Origin: Rostratula benghalensis | Lineage: Eukaryota; Chordata; Aves; Charadriiformes; Rostratulidae | DNA: 64,000 bases | Direction: 5' to 3' | Assembly: GCA_013399305.1 (NCBI GenBank) | Contig: VXAI01000246.1 | Location: 179,897 to 243,896, forward strand | Shown here: one piece after another, positions 40,501 through 50,625 of the stretch | Position numbering within the stretch: position 1 is the stretch's first letter | Layout: the number at the start of each line of letters is the position of its first letter | The notes under the pieces: model-generated | Told to the model about the DNA's origin: nothing | The model's input: the letters and a program-made list of their open reading frames with translations, nothing else | Database searches by the model: none | Position numbers and translations under genes: made by a program

Positions 40501-40870
40501 GAAAAGTGCGTCACATCAGCATGGCCCTGACAAAGCCAGCTCGGGTGCCTGGGCAGGACGGAGGGATGAGTGTCTCTTCCCTTAGACGGGCCCCCCAGCC
40601 GCTGGAGAGGAAGAGCAGGGCATTGGGCAAGCCGCTGGCACACACCAGGCCCCATCCTGCCGGCACCCACTCTGCCACCGCTGCTCCCGCCTGCAGCAGC
40701 CCCTGTGTGCCACAGCCACAGCCAGGCAGGTGGGACGGGCGCTGGGTGCACGGGGACAGTGCAGGACACACAGCCATGGGATGGGACAGACCCCACTCAC
40801 CGCCAGGGCAGAGGAGCAGGAGCAGGGAGAGCCGCAGCAGGATGGGTGTCCCGGCACCGTGCCTGGCCAT
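34041..40870 (-). CDS. CSF3R: CSF3R, granulocyte colony-stimulating factor receptor (complete, fifteen coding exons)
   Basis: The coding exons, in transcription order, are 40870-40801, 40490-40191, 39919-39796, 39655-39486, 38725-38571, 37955-37802, 37709-37627, 37523-37310, 37026-36838, 36561-36460, 36158-36012, 35793-35653, 35553-35463, 34783-34702 and 34565-34041. Joined, they give 848 aa (human 836), all in phase. CSF3R is the plasma-membrane class I cytokine receptor for G-CSF and drives neutrophil production through JAK2/STAT3. Domains are the signal peptide (1-23), Ig-like (about 25-123), cytokine-receptor module (124-324) with WSEWS at 310-314, three fibronectin-III domains (325-616), a transmembrane helix (about 623-642), and Box1 (WPSVPDP, 653-659). 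The cytoplasmic tail ends at 848. Extracellular identity to mammals is low but all landmarks remain. Confidence 0.97.
34702..34783 (-). CDS. CSF3R: CSF3R coding exon 14, Box1, residues 647-674
   Basis: The exon is 82 bp. The acceptor is gtggccaccag|GGTG and the donor CAGCAG|GTGAGA. It encodes [20 protein letters not shown] and then VPVELQQ. WPSVPDP is the JAK-binding Box1, and the surrounding block is almost identical to mammals, unlike the extracellular part. Confidence 0.96.
34909..35395 (-). mobile_element. CR1 LINE, 3' region, minus orientation
   Basis: The plus strand shows the antisense CR1 3' region. It starts gttagaagggacctccagag and continues with blocks such as ttgccccttgtcctgtcact and cttctcttctccaggctaag, then agctctctcagcctttcctc. 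It ends near the ctggaccctctcc block. About 490 bp survive with moderate divergence and no coding capacity. It fills most of the CSF3R intron between the transmembrane and Box1 exons. Confidence 0.88.
35463..35553 (-). CDS. CSF3R: CSF3R coding exon 13, transmembrane segment, residues 617-646
   Basis: The exon is 91 bp. The acceptor is cccctttccag|ATGAG and the donor GGGCG|GTGAGT. It encodes DEIEIQ and then about 20 hydrophobic residues ([20 protein letters not shown]), followed by the basic stop-transfer QKNGR. Confidence 0.95.
35653..35793 (-). CDS. CSF3R: CSF3R coding exon 12, residues 570-616
   Basis: The exon is 141 bp. The acceptor is tgtttcccag|GCGCT and the donor GTGCTAG|GTGAGG. It encodes [20 protein letters not shown] and then [20 protein letters not shown], closing the last FN3 domain. 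Confidence 0.94.
36012..36158 (-). CDS. CSF3R: CSF3R coding exon 11, residues 521-569
   Basis: The exon is 147 bp. The acceptor is ctccctttcag|CACCG and the donor GTCCA|GTGAGT. It encodes [20 protein letters not shown] and continues [15 protein letters not shown], matching the mammalian THYTIFWTN segment. Confidence 0.94.
36460..36561 (-). CDS. CSF3R: CSF3R coding exon 10, residues 487-520
   Basis: The exon is 102 bp. The acceptor is ctccgttgcag|ATGGC and the donor CAGAAGG|GTAGGT. It encodes [20 protein letters not shown] and then [13 protein letters not shown]. Confidence 0.93.
36838..37026 (-). CDS. CSF3R: CSF3R coding exon 9, residues 424-486
   Basis: The exon is 189 bp. The acceptor is ccccatgcag|GTCAG and the donor ATCCAGG|GTAAGC. 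It encodes [20 protein letters not shown] and continues [20 protein letters not shown]. Confidence 0.93.
37222..37244. repeat. (TG)n microsatellite
   Basis: About eleven TG units lie in a CSF3R intron, 65 bp from exon 8. Confidence 0.9.
37310..37523 (-). CDS. CSF3R: CSF3R coding exon 8, residues 353-423
   Basis: The exon is 214 bp. The acceptor is ttgtgcccag|GCCCC and the donor AGGAAAG|GTGAGG. It encodes [20 protein letters not shown], then the segment [15 protein letters not shown], and ends with [20 protein letters not shown]. Confidence 0.93.
37627..37709 (-). CDS. CSF3R: CSF3R coding exon 7, residues 325-352
   Basis: The exon is 83 bp. The acceptor is cctcttgcag|CCCCC and the donor TGGAAG|GTGAGC. 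It encodes [20 protein letters not shown] and then EVQLRWK, the start of the first membrane-proximal FN3 domain. Confidence 0.92.
37802..37955 (-). CDS. CSF3R: CSF3R coding exon 6 with WSXWS box, residues 274-324
   Basis: The exon is 154 bp. The acceptor is tgccaccag|GTCAC and the donor AAAAAG|GTGGGT. It encodes [20 protein letters not shown] and then [18 protein letters not shown]. The WSEWS motif stabilises the cytokine-binding fold and is intact. Confidence 0.96.
38571..38725 (-). CDS. CSF3R: CSF3R coding exon 5, residues 222-273
   Basis: The exon is 155 bp. The acceptor is cttcccatag|CCAAG and the donor GCTCTG|GTGAGT. It encodes [20 protein letters not shown] and continues to [15 protein letters not shown]. 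Confidence 0.94.
39130..39425. promoter_or_regulatory. Candidate conserved non-coding element in a CSF3R intron
   Basis: This is an abrupt AT-rich island (aaatagtttataggagctgg, a gggtaatcaattgc block and others) inside an otherwise GC-rich 760-bp intron between coding exons 4 and 5. It carries homeobox-type TAAT cores, no repeat signature and no open frame. The inference is from composition and motif density only. Confidence 0.35.
39486..39655 (-). CDS. CSF3R: CSF3R coding exon 4, residues 165-221
   Basis: The exon is 170 bp. The acceptor is gcggtctcag|GAGC and the donor GATGTCG|GTGAGT. It encodes [20 protein letters not shown] and continues to [20 protein letters not shown], then DPMDV as in mammals. 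Confidence 0.94.
39796..39919 (-). CDS. CSF3R: CSF3R coding exon 3, residues 124-164
   Basis: The exon is 124 bp. The acceptor is ccctctcccag|ACCCG and the donor TGCAGG|GTAAGC. It encodes [20 protein letters not shown] and then [14 protein letters not shown], the first half of the N-terminal cytokine-binding fold with its paired cysteines. Confidence 0.94.
40191..40490 (-). CDS. CSF3R: CSF3R coding exon 2, Ig-like domain, residues 24-123
   Basis: The exon is 300 bp. The acceptor is cctgcctgcag|GGACC and the donor GGGCT|GTAAGT. It encodes the Ig-like domain with [13 protein letters not shown] and WCWLEWNG, and ends EIRAG. Splicing creates RAGYPPAKPF, matching the mammalian RAGYPPAIPH. N-glycosylation sequons are seen in NLT, NRT and NGT. 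Confidence 0.95.
40801..40870 (-). CDS. CSF3R: CSF3R coding exon 1, signal peptide, residues 1-23
   Basis: The ATG at 40870-40868 reads [20 protein letters not shown] followed by CPG, a classic hydrophobic leader. The donor is GGCG|GTGAGT. The start lies 26 bp inside an exon whose acceptor (ccattccag|GTGATG) is at 40896, so a further 5'-UTR exon exists upstream. Confidence 0.93.
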
Positions 40871-41220
40871 GGTCTCCTCTGTGGCTTTGGCATCACCTGG
40901 AATGGAGAGAGCATCTGGCGTTGGTGGGTTGGGAAGGGGCTGGGGACAAGAGCCGTGCTGCCACCGTCACTGATGCTTCCTGGAGCAAAATGTCCTTTTG
41001 CTGTCAGAGGCAGCCTCTCCCCCCCGCAGCCCTTCTGTGTCGCTGACACCTCCACCCCCGGGCTCGACAGCCCACGCTGTCGTGGATGCCGGCCTGGAAA
41101 AGCTCAGCAGAGAGGGGCTGCAGCAGGGCACCCCCCCGGCACAGCCTGCCACCGGCTCTCAACCCTGCACACCCCGATCCTGGGGTGCATCACCCCACAG
41201 CTGGCTGCAAGCACGGGCTG

Positions 41221-41320
41221 ATTTTATCTCAGGTGCCATCAGCCTCCGCTGGGCAGAGATTTGCGGTTTCTGGGAGGGTTTACGCTGGGGCTCGGGGTGA
41301 CAGAGCTGATAAGCTCAAAG
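41221..41320 (-). promoter_or_regulatory. Candidate haematopoietic promoter/enhancer upstream of CSF3R
   Basis: Within 100 bp there is TTATCT (a GATA site on minus) at 41224, a RUNX-type TGCGGT at 41272 and TGATAA at 41308. They lie 350-450 bp upstream of the CSF3R coding start. No TATA box or first-exon donor could be assigned with confidence. Confidence 0.35.
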
Positions 41321-41726
41321 AGGACAATGAATGAATGATGGCAGTGCAGCGGGGCTGGCCAGAGCTGTGGGAACCTGCCTGTGCCCCCCTCTCCTACTGC
41401 ACCCCACTGCTGGGAACAGCCCCCAGAGCAACGGCTGCCTCTGCCCTGCCTGGCCCACTGGCTCATCCTCTGTCCTGGGCTGGTCCCAGCTGTGTCCTGG
41501 CAGTGCCAGGAGGGCACTGCCAACATTGCCCCCGGCTCTGGGTGCCCACAGCTCCTCTCCCCCCCAGCACCAACGTCCAGAGGCAGACGAGGGACTTGAG
41601 CATGGGAAGCAGAGCAGCCACCCAGGAGCATCGGGCACATGAGGCTGTCCCAGGCAGGGGGCAGGGTACAGCCACGGACAAAGTGCTCCTCTGGATCTGA
41701 GCACCGCGCAACCCATTCCCACCCCG

Positions 41727-41828
41727 CCACCATCCCTACCTCACCACCATCCCTACCTCACCACCATCCCTACCTCACCACCATCCCTACCTCACCACCA
41801 TCCCTACCTCGCCTCCATCTCTACCTCT
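41727..41828. repeat. 17-bp minisatellite, six copies
   Basis: The unit ccaccatccctacctca starts at 41727, 41744, 41761, 41778 and 41795, with near-perfect copies, and a diverged copy follows at 41812. It lies about 0.9 kb upstream of CSF3R. Confidence 0.93.
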
Positions 41829-44800
41829 CCTCCACGCCTGGCGTGTCCGGCCGCTGCTCACCGTCTGCTCCGAGCACCAGCCTCCGGCTCCCAGCGGCTC
41901 GCCGTGCTCAGCCCGTTTGCTAACATGTTGCTTTCACCGTTAGTTCCTCAAAACCAGTGCCGTTAATTGCTGTGACTCTCTGAAGAAGGTGATTGCAAAA
42001 CACTTCCCTGAAGGCTGCGACCGCCTTGCTCACCGCAGGAAGGAAAGCCCAGCGGCACGCACACATCCAGCAGTGGGGAGCAGCACCCGGCCTCCCACCC
42101 TGCCTGCTCCCCCAGAGGGGACATGGCACGGCCAGCTCCTCGCTGGGACCCTCCCTGGGACCACGGGGCTGGGCTGGGGGACGGGGCAGGGGGACATGGC
42201 TGGGGGATGTGGGACCTAGAGGGCAGGAGGCAAACCCAGCCATGGCTGCCAGCGCGGTGTTGTGCCACCTTGGGCACAGCTCGCATCCCTCAGCCCGCTC
42301 GGGGCACCCACTGACAGGGACTGGGCTCATCCCCGCCATCCTTCTCCCTCCTTCAGCCATCTCCTGGGACGTGCCTCCAGCCTCACCACCCCAGCCCCTG
42401 GGGACAGCACGGCTGCCCCTCACTGGGCTGCCTCCTATAGCCTGGACCCAGGGAGAACTGCCCTGCGAAGCCCCCTGTGACACAAGTTGTCCCTGTTCAC
42501 ACCACGCAGTCCAGCCTGCCCCAGAGGGAGGGCACCTGTGAGATGCCCCAAGGGCAACTCAAGACCTGACCTTCCCACTGGTACCTCCCTGTGCTGTGCA
42601 TTAATTTGGGGGTTTTTTTGTGTTTTTTTTTTCCAGCAGCCCCTTGCCCAGGGTGGGTCTCACCGCTGGGATAGGGGCAGCTCTGCCCACCCATGCCAGG
42701 CTGGCATCGCCGCCCCGGCAGGGGAGCCCTGTGTCCCGTGGGATGGGGCTGGAGTACGGGGGTAAACAGGGGATTGCCCAACCAGCGACACACTCACAGC
42801 CTTCGCAACGGCTGTTGTGCAAACAGCTGTTTACTACGGGATTTGTAGCACGTGTTTCGCCTCCAGTGGAGTGTTAATCAGTGCTCACTGCCCCCCACCC
42901 TGATGTCCCCCAAGGAGGCAGGGTGGCATGGAGCTGTGGGAGAGCATCCCAGGGGACACACACTCCCAGCATTGCTTCCCATGGAGTAGGGCTGCTGGCT
43001 GGAAGAAGATGGCCCAGGGCTGCAGCTAGCCACCTGGCAGCCCTGACAGCCCGAATAAAGGGTTTTTTCCCCCCAAAATCTTCCCTATCCAGGGCATGGA
43101 GCGGGCTGGGCTGCTCACTGGGGCTGTGGAGGGGGCAGAGCTCCCCTGGGCTGGGGTACAGGGCCGGTTCCCACAGCTGCTGGGCTGGGGTGGGGGATCT
43201 GCCCTTGCACCATTTCCCTGGGGTGTAGCAACCCCCAGTATTTTGGGACGGAAACGCGCAGCTTGCAGGCTGTTTACGAGCGGGAGCAGGAATATTCGCG
43301 GGTAGCCATGGCGACGTGGGCATCTCCGTGGGAACCGTAGGGCAGGCAGAGCTGCAAACGCCCAGCTGGACACAAACAAGCGGTGCCGTCCCCGCACCCC
43401 GTCACCGCTGCCACCCATGGGCCCTGACAGGGTGGGACCCTGCGTCCCGGGGTGGGGAGGGACTGTCCCCTCACCCAAGCTCCACAGGGAAAGGGTTTGT
43501 CCCCAAGGAGGCTCCAAGTCTCCCCCCCCGCCCCGAGATCAGGGATGGAGCAGACACGACAGCGCTCTCGGTTCCCCTTCGGCTCTGAGTCACTCTCACA
43601 AGCCCACAGATCCCGTCCCCCAGACGGGACAGGGGGACAAGAAGCAGAGTGCTGTCCCTGCAGGCCACCCACGGCCAGAGCCCCGGGTCCCACAGCCTGG
43701 CTTCGGGGCATCAGAGGGGCTGGGGCAGGAGGCGAGGGAGGGTCCCGCGGGCTGAGGCTGTGGCAGCACAGAGGGAGGTGGTGACAGGGGGCCATGGTGC
43801 GGGACAGACTGAGGAGCAGTTTGGAGGGAAGGTGGGTGCTCGCAGCCTGGAGGAGACATATTTTGGGGTGAATGGCAGGGCACTGGGCTCCCAGCCCGTG
43901 GCGCAAGAGCCACCCCAGCCCAGGGCCGCCCAGCGAGCGGGAGGTGGAAAGGGGAAGCGGCCGCAGGGCTTTTCCCAGGTTGCAGTGCTTGGGACGGGGA
44001 CTGATGGTGTTGGTGTGGGGTTGGGGTGCAGCAGGACCCCCTTACAACCCTGCTGCTGCTGAGCCATCCGCTGCTGCCATGGTGTCCCAGGGACCAGGGC
44101 TGGGGGAACCCCCCGACCAGCACCATCTCCCCCACCGCTTCCCACGTTCAGTCAGCTGCCTCCATTTCTCAGGCATTATCAGCACCTCTCATTTAATCCC
44201 TGCTGGGCAGATCATTGCTATTAAGAAGAAGAAAGTACGTTACCAGCTTGTATCAGCTCAGCTGTCAGCCAGAACCGGCCTCCCTAAAGAGATTTGCCTT
44301 TTCTTCTTTTCATTCCCTAAAAAAAAATAATAAAATAAAATATTGTCAGTCACGTTAAGACGCAAGATCTAAGTGTAAAACCCGCTGCAGTCTCTCATGG
44401 GTGAGGAGAGCTGTTTAATTGCTGCCCAACATGATCAGCTCAAACAAACCACCTCAGTCAGCCCTTGGCAATGGCTGGGCAGGGGGGAGCAGGGGGCTCC
44501 TGGCCAAGCTGCAGACAGAGGTGGGAGGGAGGAGACCCTCAGCTTGGGACAGCAGGGGACAGGAGGGGACAATGTGAGCCCAGGCTGCCAGGATGAAGCC
44601 ATCCTGGGGAGGGGGAGCCCAGCTGGGACCCTCCTGTGTCCACAGGCTCCAGTCACCTGGTGCTGGTCCCACTGGTCCCCACTCTGTGCTGTCGCTGCTG
44701 CCCAGCTCCTCCCCATTGGTGGCTGCAAATTGGAGAGAATTGATTACAGGGGTCTGAGAGGCTGACCTTGAACATGGCTCCTGACACATTACTGTAATTA

Positions 44801-47800
44801 ATGAGGCAGGAGGATTAATTTTCTGTGTGTCAGGGATCTGGGAAGTCCCTGGTGGGCACAGAGAAGGGGAGGACAGGGTGAGAGGAGCTGCCTGCCATCA
44901 TTCATCTCTAATCTGCAAGACTCCGAAAGGATGCCAAAGGGCTGCAGCTCCAGCATGGCAGAACGGACCTTCAGGTGGATGGGAGAGAGATCTCCCGTGG
45001 GACCACATAAAACTTACATCTCCCGAAATTCCTGCCTCAGTTGCCCAGGTGCCTGCAGCAGAGGGACCTCCCAATGTCCCAGGGCTGAGCCCTGACCCTC
45101 CTGGAAATTCCCACTCCTTTTTGCTGAGACACTCAGGCACACGGAGCATCTTCTCCCTCTGCGATTGCTGAAAAGAAATTTCCCTTTGATTCTGCCCCTC
45201 ATCAAACCAGCCGGGAGGGGGATTTTCATGGCCCCCCCCCCCGTTTGATCCCAGCTGCCAGGGCTGCACGGCTGACTCCCGACACTTCCCGGCAATCAGG
45301 CTGCAAGCACAGCACTATTATTTTTCTGCTCTAATAAACACCCCTGACAATAATAGGAAAAAAAAAAAAATCAGCTTTTATCAGGAAAAAGATATATCTG
45401 GAGATTATTTACTCGGAGTCAATAGTTGCAGGCGGAGGCTGTCAGCCCAGGCAGGCGCTGGCAGCCGCTCGCTGTCAGAGCAGCTGGACCATTGCATGGA
45501 AACAGGGGAAAAACTCTCCCAGCTGTAAAAATTCACCATCTCAGGTGTGCTCTGAGGGAGGATCCATCCGTTTTACCCTGGGATGGGCTGGAAGGTGCTG
45601 CCCAGGGGCTCAGGCCCCTGAATCTCTTTGGGTGCTGGAGCACTGGGGGAGAGAGGAGCCGAGGGGGGGGGGCTGGAGCCTGGCTGGGAGCTGGCGGTCT
45701 CTCATCAGCCAAACCCTCAGGTCTGCAAGAGCAAGAAATTCACGGTCAATTGACTCGCAGCTAATGACAAAGGGCAATTAAATGGCTGCTTCTCAAAGGC
45801 TATAAACATCACCAATTTAAATCCAGTGACACACGGAAATAAGAATCCAACCAAGCAGCCTCCAAAAGTACTTTATTCCCCATTATTTTCATTAGCTGGC
45901 TTGTAATTTGATTTGTCCCTCTCCTGCTGCTGGCTTTTTCCACAGCCAAGAGGAGTGATAAATGAAACGCCCTCAAGCTCACGAACCCCGACAGCTTCCA
46001 CGCGGGTCAGGAGTGACACACTTCCTTCCACTTCCAAAAAGTAGCCACGTTTGTGCCCTGTGAGAGGGGACCAAGGGGTCGAGGTGTCCAAACTACCCCT
46101 GCCAGTGAGCCCCTGGCACTGTGGCATCCCATGCAGCCTGCCAGGAGTCACCATGGCCACGTGCTCCAGGCACCGGGACAGAGACTGAAGGTACAGACCA
46201 GGCAGGGACACCCCATCCCTGCCGTGGGGCAGGTCTTACCCCAGGGGCAGGGTGCCAGGGATGTCACCTCCACTGTGTTGTCACACAGCTGGGCTGGCTT
46301 GTTTTCTACAAATTCTGATTAACTTCTCTAGGCCTTCCTGATGAGATGGATTGAGGTCTTTCCCCTTCACTCCACTCTGCTGTGGGTTTGCAGCCGGGGG
46401 AGTTGGAGGTGATGCTGGGCCGGTCTCCCGGCAGAACTTTCTTTCCTCTCCCTGGCTTTGCTTCCTTCTGCCTGTTTTCCCTGGGTGACTCAGCTGAGGG
46501 GGTTGGACCCCAGGAGTCACCAAACCCAGGGCTCCACCACTGATACCCACTTCTGGCTGCTGGACAGACCAGTGTCCCCAGGCTCGGGAAGGGCAGTTCT
46601 CAGGGACACCCCTGCGGTGCTGGGAGGGGGGGTCCCACAGGTCATCGTGCAGCCCTGCGCAGCCAGGGCAGCTCCGGGGATGCTCTGGGCACCTGCAATG
46701 GCCCTGCTGCAAACCAGAGCCTGCTCGGCCCTCGGCCAAACCTAGGATATTATCTCTGAGGAGGACACCGTGCTTTTCAGTGGCTGCCAGTGCTCTGCCC
46801 AGGGCCATGCCGTCAGCGTCATCCACTGCCGGGAGCTCCTGGGCACCTTGCACCGCGCCGCCGTCCTCCCCCCGTTATCTGCAATTTCCTTGAAAGCTGT
46901 CAGGCTTTGCTGGGGCACCTTGGCAAATGAAGAGAGGAGAAAACAACCAGGTCTGCATTCATTCCACTAGAAATTAATCCCCCCCCTTTCTTATTTAAAG
47001 GTATCAGTGAATGAGGCCAAGTTGTTAAGTGACAAAAGAAAAATGATTCTTGCCTTCCAGGGTTATTAAAATCATGTTCTACAATTTTAGCAGCCACAAG
47101 GAAGCCCAGATAATGACAGATGATGATAATACATCTCCAGCACAGCCTGGTCTATAATGATACTGCCCATATCTCTTGTATTACCACCAATTACTCAGCG
47201 TATAAGTATAATGAAAATGTACATCCATTCTAGGGAACTGCATTTGCTGCCTCTGAATCCAATTTCTCCTTCTTGCAGCCGGTGAAGGAGGTGGCTGCAG
47301 TTCTCTGCTGGCCAGACCCTCTGCTGTGGGACAGTGCTGTCCCCACAGAGACCCCTGACTGTGGTGGGTGCTCCTCGCCCCAGCCACTTGCAGCAGCAGG
47401 GACAGGAGAGCCTGTGGCTGCAGGACATGCTGCAGGGGGCCAGGGGGACATGCTCTACACAGGTAGGGCTGGCAGGAGATGCTTTGAAATACAAATTGCA
47501 AGGAGGAACCTGCCAAGATACAAAGCATGGTGGATCCTCTCTCCTGCTCAGCCGAGGAGGCTGTTAACATCTAACCCGGCTGGGGCTGGGGAGGGGGCAG
47601 CCTCCACCGAGTTCCTGATGGCTTTCCCTCCTGCCAAAATCCACTTTAAATGTCCCCAGTCGAGTGCTGAGACAATATCATCCCGCTCAGCCCAGCACCA
47701 TCCGCACAGCAGCCCAGAGGCAGAGCTGCCATCCAAGCCCAGTGTCACCTTTTAGACAACTGGTGGTGGGAGATCACACACCTCCCCCACCATCCCATGG

Positions 47801-48294
47801 TTGTGTGTTGGGGAAAATGCACCCTCGAGGTTTTACACCACCATTCCTGGCCTGCTCCTGCCCCAGTGGGACCTATGCTGGCCGTGGCCACATCCCACAG
47901 CAGCACTTAATCCTGTTAAAGTGGAGTGGAAACTGCTCAGCGTCTGATCACCCACCAGAGCCACTCCTGCTGCAGCACCGGGAAGCTCCGAGAAGGCTCC
48001 CTCTTGTCTAAGTTTAACACAGATACATATTTCATCTGGATCCTATTATCTTTCACTTTACGCAGGTCAAAAAAAGCTGGAGACAACATCTTTTAAGATG
48101 AAAACATAATCTTTTGGAAAATTGAAAATATAGATCATTGTTTGGGTAGCAGTACGTGCGTGTGCTCACTGCCGGTGCCCCCAGCCCGGGCACACCGCGG
48201 CTCCCGGGACCCTCAGCCCACTGCAAATGTTCTCCGTTAGGGTAGGGCTCCGAAGCCAGGCAGCTCTTTAAAACAGGCCTCCAGGTAGCAGAGC

Positions 48295-48545
48295 TCACCT
48301 CATTATTTCTTAAATGCCTTTATTTCCTTTTCATGACTTTGTGTAATGTATGTGCGGGTGTTTAATCCGTAATTAACAGCCCCTCCGTTGCAGAACCCCT
48401 AGTACCTCCTCCGAGCAGACTGTGCTTCATAGCACCGGTTTTAATGAGTTATTAAAGAACGTAGGTGCATCTATTAATTATTTCATAAATATTAACAAGC
48501 CCTTAATGGCTGGGATCCTGGAATAACATGTTCCCAGGGAGTTCA
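48295..48545. promoter_or_regulatory. Candidate conserved non-coding element
   Basis: This is an AT-rich island with TAATTA at 48370 and 48475, TAATCC (OTX-type) at 48365 and several TTAAT cores. It is flanked by GC-rich DNA, with no repeat or coding signature. Confidence 0.35.
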
Positions 48546-50329
48546 TTTTGAACAAGGTTAACTCCACTGACCGCCGGGAGCCTGCAGGACCCCACGCTGC
48601 AACGGGTGGCTCAGGGCACTCAGGAACAAGGCCAGTGCTTGCCAAGGAGCAGGTGCCAGGCTGGTGCTTGATGCCACGCTTGGGTCCCTCAGCAAAATCC
48701 CCACCTACACGATGCCCAGCAGCCGCTCAGCAACACGCACAGGGCTGTGAGCTAGGACCAGGCAATTACCAAATGAGTTTATCTCAAACGAAACTGCCAC
48801 CTCTCCAGGGGTGAATCCCTCTGCTGTGACCCGTGTTACACGAGGAGGGTGGGTGATGGGGATACAGAGTGAATCCACACCCACACCCGAGCCCATGGGG
48901 AGCTCATTGAGACTCCCTGTTAGCAGCTGCCTGTGCCTGGAAACCAATGTGCTGCACCACACACGTGCTACTGGCCAAAATAAATCACCAGGACAAGGCA
49001 CTGAACCGGGGGGAGGCTGGCACAGAGGGAGGGGAACCCTGAAATAAAATATTACTGTCTGTCCTCATCCTCATGCAGGTCAGATCTAACCTGAGGACGG
49101 AGCTGGCATCACCTGGGACACACCGGTGCTTGGGGTGGGTTGCACCTCCTGTGAGCATGAAACAAGGGCCAACCTTCCTCCCCACAGCAGGTCAGCACCT
49201 TCCAGGCAGCCCAGCACAAGGGCAGCCCCTTTCCAGCTCCTTAAATCACCCTGGGCCCGTTCTCGCTCGTTAACCAACCCGGCTGCAGCCGCCAGCAGAG
49301 TTATGGAATAATTATCTGGCATTAGCAGCACTTCCAGCAGCTGGTAATGCCGGCAGTATATCTGCTGGCTCCCAGGGGCCTATTTAGTCTGTGCTTTCCT
49401 TTTCATGGAGATATACAGAGATGCTGCTATTAAGTGCTGGAGAAGTTATGGCTATGAACCATCACCGCTGAACCATGGGGCAAACGGCTGGGCCAGGGGA
49501 AGGACCTCAGGGCTGGGAGAGAGACCCTCACCATGAATTAATGAACCCCTTTTGGATTTATGAACCCCAGAGCCCAGCTTGAGCTGCCTGTGAGCCCCCT
49601 GGGAGTGTCCCACTGTGCCCGAGGGGACACCCCAGGTTGGGCTGACAACAGGGCTGGCCCTCAGCGGGTGGAGAAGTGGGTGATGTCTTTGGAAACACAG
49701 GATGACACTGATTCATTGGGATGATTAAATCTCTTGCCGGCCTTTCCTTAGTGGCATTTCGGCATCTGATTCTTCATGAGTTACAGCATCTTCTTCCCCA
49801 GGAGAAATTTATGGCTATGAATTTTGCAAGTCCCAGTAGAGCATAATTATCTCCTTACATGAAGCAGGGGACCTAAATGGCAGCTCCCAGCTGAGGGGAA
49901 ACTGCTTGGTGGCTTCAGCTGTGGGCAGGGGGGTTTCCAGCCAGGGAACCCCAGAGAATCCTCCTGGGCTGGGGCTTTTGGAAGTGAGAAATGCAGAGCC
50001 AAACCTGTGGGGTTTGGCAGGTTTTCATTCCGCCCTGCAAACTGTCTTTTGCTGTGGGAAGACTTTGAGGATGGAGTAGGAGTCCCTTGAAGCATCACCC
50101 TGGGATGCAGGTCTGGCAGCATCCCCTGCCAGGGCAGGAGCGAGGGATGCTCCTGCACCATCCCCAGCGCAGCTGCTCCTGGATCCTGTAGCTGAGGCTG
50201 TTTCATCTCTGGCCGGTGTTTTATCACCATGATCAGGGCAGTCACAGCCTTGGCCTGGCAGCCACACACCCCAGGAGCAGCTCTGGCATGAATATTGATG
50301 GGGCAGCTGGATGCAGGGGGAAGACACAC

Positions 50330-50625
50330 ACTAATTTAATCAGGGTGACAGGAACGGGGCTCCCCGGAGGCGCCGCGCTGCCGTTTCCCGACATTAATGT
50401 TACTTTTTGTCACGAGGCATTTTTTTAATGTAGCTTGCCAGTAAAATAATCAGCCTTCTCTGGGGGTAAAGAGGAATTTGTTTCTCATCTATTATGATAC
50501 AGATGTCGCTCCTCAGCTGTCATTAGCGCACAAGAGGAAAGCTGGGGTGACATGGCTGGTATTTTTAGAAGTATGACACGGATGAGAAACATATTCTTGC
50601 CTTTCAAAGGCAACAAACAACCTCT
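50330..50625. promoter_or_regulatory. Candidate conserved non-coding element
   Basis: This complex AT-rich block contains a perfect 10-bp palindrome ACATTAATGT at 50391-50400, CATTAGC cores and a GTCACG site. It has no repeat identity or open frame. Confidence 0.35.

Noticed and set aside
39792..40796. A 334-codon minus-strand frame overlapping CSF3R exons 2 and 3
   Set aside because: It is in a different frame from the CSF3R protein, crosses introns and matches nothing. The spliced CSF3R model explains the region.
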